This document shows positions 61,667 through 64,000 of a DNA stretch of 64,000 nt, in pieces; the stretch's first letter is position 1; every line of letters begins with the position of its first letter. The DNA is from Streptomyces musisoli. Its GTDB lineage: Bacteria > Actinomycetota > Actinomycetes > Streptomycetales > Streptomycetaceae. The position numbers were made by a program, and so were the translations under genes. A model generated the notes under the pieces. That model had not been told where the DNA came from and searched no databases. It saw only the letters and a program-made list of their open reading frames with translations. The stretch spans positions 62,001 to 126,000 of the forward strand of contig NZ_JAERRH010000008.1 of NCBI RefSeq assembly GCF_016741855.1. The letters are read 5' to 3'.

Positions 61667-64000
61667 ACGTTCATCCGGCCTGCCCGGAACGCCGGGACCA
61701 GCGCGGCGAACAGGCCCACGAAGGCCGAGCCGATGAAGACCCCGGTGATCGTCGGCCAGGGGATCTCCAGGACCTTCAGGCCCTCCAGGGCGAGGAGCTT
61801 CTGGGCGGTCGCGCCCCAGCCCATGCCGAGGCCGAGGCCCAGCAGGGCGCCGAAGACGGCGATCACCACGGACTCCAGGCGGATCATGCGGCGCAGCTGG
61901 CGGCGGGAGAGGCCGATGGCCCGCATGAGGCCGATCTCCCGGGTCCGCTCGACCACGGACAGCGCCAGGGTGTTCACCACACCGAGGATCGCGACGATGA
62001 TCGCGAGCGCCAGCAGGCCGTAGATCAGGTTCAGCATCTGGCCGATCTGGTCCTTCAGCTCCTGCTTGTAGTCGGTCTGGTCGCGCACGGTGTACTGCGG
62101 GAAGTCGTCGTGCAGCGCGGCCTTGAGGGCCTTGTACGCGGCGGCTTCCTGCCCGTCCTTGGCCGTGGCGAAGACCAGGTCGTCGAGCGGCATCCGGTCG
62201 GCCGGCACGTACCGGGCCGCGGTGGCGATGGACGTGTACATCGCGCCCTTGTCGATGACGGTGTCGTCGCTGGTGATCGCCCGGACCGTCAGCTTGGCCG
62301 TCCTGCCGTCCGCGAAGTCGACCGCGACCGTGGAGCCGAGCTTCAGGTGGTGCTTCTTCGCGAAGCCCTCGAAGACGGACATCGAGTCGGGCTCGTAGGC
62401 GTCGGCGAGGCTGCCGGCGACCGTCTCGGTCCGCAGGTCCTTCGGGTAGGTCGGGTCGGCCGCGTTGATCGTCTCGCCCTCGGAGACACGGCCGTCCGGG
62501 GTGGTCAGGGTCGCGTCCAGGAGCTTGTACTCGGTGACCCGCTCCAGACCCGGCGCGCCCTTGATCGCGTGGACCGCCCGCGCGTTTATCTCCTTGCCGT
62601 TGTCGTCCATGATGATGAAGTCGGCGCCCACGGTCTTGTCGAGCTGGTCGGTGGCGGAGGCCACCATGGAGGAGCCGACCACCGACAGGCAGGCCACCAG
62701 GGCCAGGCCGATCATCAGGGCGGCGCCGGTGGCGCCGGTGCGGCGCGGGTTGCGCAGCGCGTTGCGCTCGGCCATCCGGCCCACGGGGCCGAAGATCCGC
62801 AGGATGACCGCGCCGAGGACACGGACCAGGCCGGCCGCGAGCAGCGGGCCGATGACGACGAAGCCGATCAGGGTGAGCACCACGCCCAGGCCCAGCCAGC
62901 CGGAGCCGGTCTTGGCCTTGTCGGCGGTGGCGGCGGCGTACAGGCTCCAGATGCCGGCCGCGGTGAGGAGCAGACCGATGACGGCCCGGACGGCACCGGC
63001 CCTGGCGTCGGCCGGGGCGCCCGCGTCGCGCAGGGCGGCCATCGGGGAGACCTTGCCGGCGCGCCGGGCGGGCAGGTAGGCGGCGAGGACGGTGACGACC
63101 ACGCCGAGGAGCAGACCGAGGGCGGGGGTGGTCCAGGCGACGGTCAGGTCGTCCGTGGACAGGTGCATGCCCATCAGGCCCATGAGCTTCATCAGGCCGA
63201 TCGCGATGCCGACACCGGCGCCCACGCCGAGAGCGGAGCCGATCACACCGAGCAGCAGCGCCTCGATCAGCACGGACCGGTTGATCTGCTTGCGCGAGGA
63301 GCCGATGGCGCGCATCAGGCCGATCTCGCGGGTGCGCTGGGCGACCAGCATGGAGAAGGTGTTGATGATGAGGAAGATGCCGACCAGGAAGGCGATCCCG
63401 GCGAAGCCGAGCATCGCGTACTTCATGACGTCCAGGGAGCTCTGGACGTCCTTCTGGTTGGCCTCGGCGACCTCCTTGGCGGTCTGCACCTTGTAGCCGT
63501 GCCCGAGGGCGGCGGTCACGTTCTGCTTCAGCTGCTCGTCGGTCACGCCCGCGGCGGCGGTGACGTTGACGTTGGTGTAGACACCGGTCCGGCCGACGAG
63601 GGTCTGCTGGGCGGTCTTCGTGTCCAGGTAGAAGATCGCCGCGCCGGGGTTGGTGACCTTGAAGGCGGCGATGCCGGACACGCGCGCGTGGTGCGTGTCG
63701 ACGGCCGTGATCACACCGATCTCGTCACCGAGCTTCAGGTGGTGCTTGTCGGCGGTGTCGATGTCGACCATCACCTGGTCCGGGCCCTTGGGGGCCGTAC
63801 CGGAGGTGATCTCCATGGTGCGGGCGTCGTTGCCGTTCCAGCTGCCGACGATGGTGGGCGCGCCGCTGCTGGGCGACAGCTTGTCCTTGTCGCCGTCGAC
63901 GACGGTCACCGAGGTGGAGAACACCGTGCCCTCGGCCGACTTCACGCCCTCGGCCTTGCGGACCGCACCGAGGACCGAGGCCGGCACGACCGGCGGCTTG
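61642..64000 (-). CDS. FtsX/MacB-like ABC transporter permease, partial (5' end outside window)
   Basis: At least 786 residues; the frame continues past the right edge (KPPVVPASVLG), so the start and the first TM are missing. An extracytoplasmic MacB core comes first, then an FtsX block (YAMLGFAGIAFLVGIFLIINTF, LMRAIGSSRKQINRSVLIEAL), a middle TM cluster, a second external domain, and a final FtsX block (GLMRAIGLSRRQLRRMIRLES). Same architecture as the permease at 27878, with clear motif similarity. A partner ATPase is expected just outside the window. The stop lies inside a 24-bp repeat. Confidence 0.9.
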   Translation of the reverse strand, partial: KPPVVPASVLGAVRKAEGVKSAEGTVFSTSVTVVDGDKDKLSPSSGAPTIVGSWNGNDARTMEITSGTAPKGPDQVMVDIDTADKHHLKLGDEIGVITAVDTHHARVSGIAAFKVTNPGAAIFYLDTKTAQQTLVGRTGVYTNVNVTAAAGVTDEQLKQNVTAALGHGYKVQTAKEVAEANQKDVQSSLDVMKYAMLGFAGIAFLVGIFLIINTFSMLVAQRTREIGLMRAIGSSRKQINRSVLIEALLLGVIGSALGVGAGVGIAIGLMKLMGLMGMHLSTDDLTVAWTTPALGLLLGVVVTVLAAYLPARRAGKVSPMAALRDAGAPADARAGAVRAVIGLLLTAAGIWSLYAAATADKAKTGSGWLGLGVVLTLIGFVVIGPLLAAGLVRVLGAVILRIFGPVGRMAERNALRNPRRTGATGAALMIGLALVACLSVVGSSMVASATDQLDKTVGADFIIMDDNGKEINARAVHAIKGAPGLERVTEYKLLDATLTTPDGRVSEGETINAADPTYPKDLRTETVAGSLADAYEPDSMSVFEGFAKKHHLKLGSTVAVDFADGRTAKLTVRAITSDDTVIDKGAMYTSIATAARYVPADRMPLDDLVFATAKDGQEAAAYKALKAALHDDFPQYTVRDQTDYKQELKDQIGQMLNLIYGLLALAIIVAILGVVNTLALSVVERTREIGLMRAIGLSRRQLRRMIRLESVVIAVFGALLGLGLGMGWGATAQKLLALEGLKVLEIPWPTITGVFIGSAFVGLFAALVPAFRAGRMNVLNAIATD

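Overview
This window is chromosomal DNA from a Streptomyces-like actinomycete. Base composition is very GC rich with GC-biased third codon positions, GTG starts are common, genes often overlap by GTGA or ATGA, and there is a tRNA-Leu with anticodon UAA (bldA). From memory the gene order matches the core region around sigI-hut-bldA-eno-rpfA-mfd of S. coelicolor; this is recalled synteny, not a database search.

Layout. 1-1463: two exported surface proteins, one with an LPQTG sorting signal. 1628-6100: a partner-switching cassette (anti-sigma, anti-anti-sigma and a SigB-family sigma factor) followed by an unusual membrane protein that joins a sigma-like region, a HxxxCxxC motif, one membrane segment and a ricin-type lectin. 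6773-12190: a histidine-utilisation operon hutU - M20 amidohydrolase - hutF - hutI, with a promoter that carries a palindrome. 12329-16003: a PLP decarboxylase-like protein and a four-gene roadblock/DUF4388 operon. 16011-26068: an RpiR-type regulator whose upstream DNA carries a hut-like operator, cystathionine beta-synthase, a TTA-containing SGNH hydrolase, a thiolase, small proteins and a Bax-inhibitor-1 family protein. 26609-26692: bldA. 27108-30406: a MacB/LolD-type ABC transporter. 30476-31768: cyclopropane fatty acid synthase. 31967-33346: type II NADH dehydrogenase with Rex-like sites upstream. 33830-37338: the actinobacterial cluster eno-divIC-DUF501-ppx. 37653-39778: two resuscitation-promoting-factor-type muralytic enzymes, the first behind a ydaO-type (c-di-AMP) riboswitch. 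40239-44734: a P450 overlapping a STAND-like NTPase gene. 44820-46854: mazG and a SurA-like lipoprotein. 47001-52830: a DUF1906 secreted protein, a Ser/Thr kinase with a membrane partner and an orphan methylase-like protein. 53019-57474: small secreted proteins, an acetyltransferase, an HNH lipoprotein, an SDR and a MerR regulator. 57539-61069: mfd. The right edge cuts a large FtsX-type permease.

Two themes stand out. First, regulation: the shared CTATTCA-N13-TGnATA sites suggest the RpiR-type protein controls histidine catabolism; Rex-like sites, the c-di-AMP riboswitch and a single TTA codon tie genes here to redox state, wall remodelling and bldA. Second, many intergenic gaps contain minisatellite repeats. 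In hutI, the P450 and the right-edge permease the stop codon itself lies in a repeat unit whose other copies carry CGA or CAG in its place. Several genes carry in-frame repeat expansions (P450 N-terminus, STAND linker, methylase VN repeats, NPYAQ repeats).
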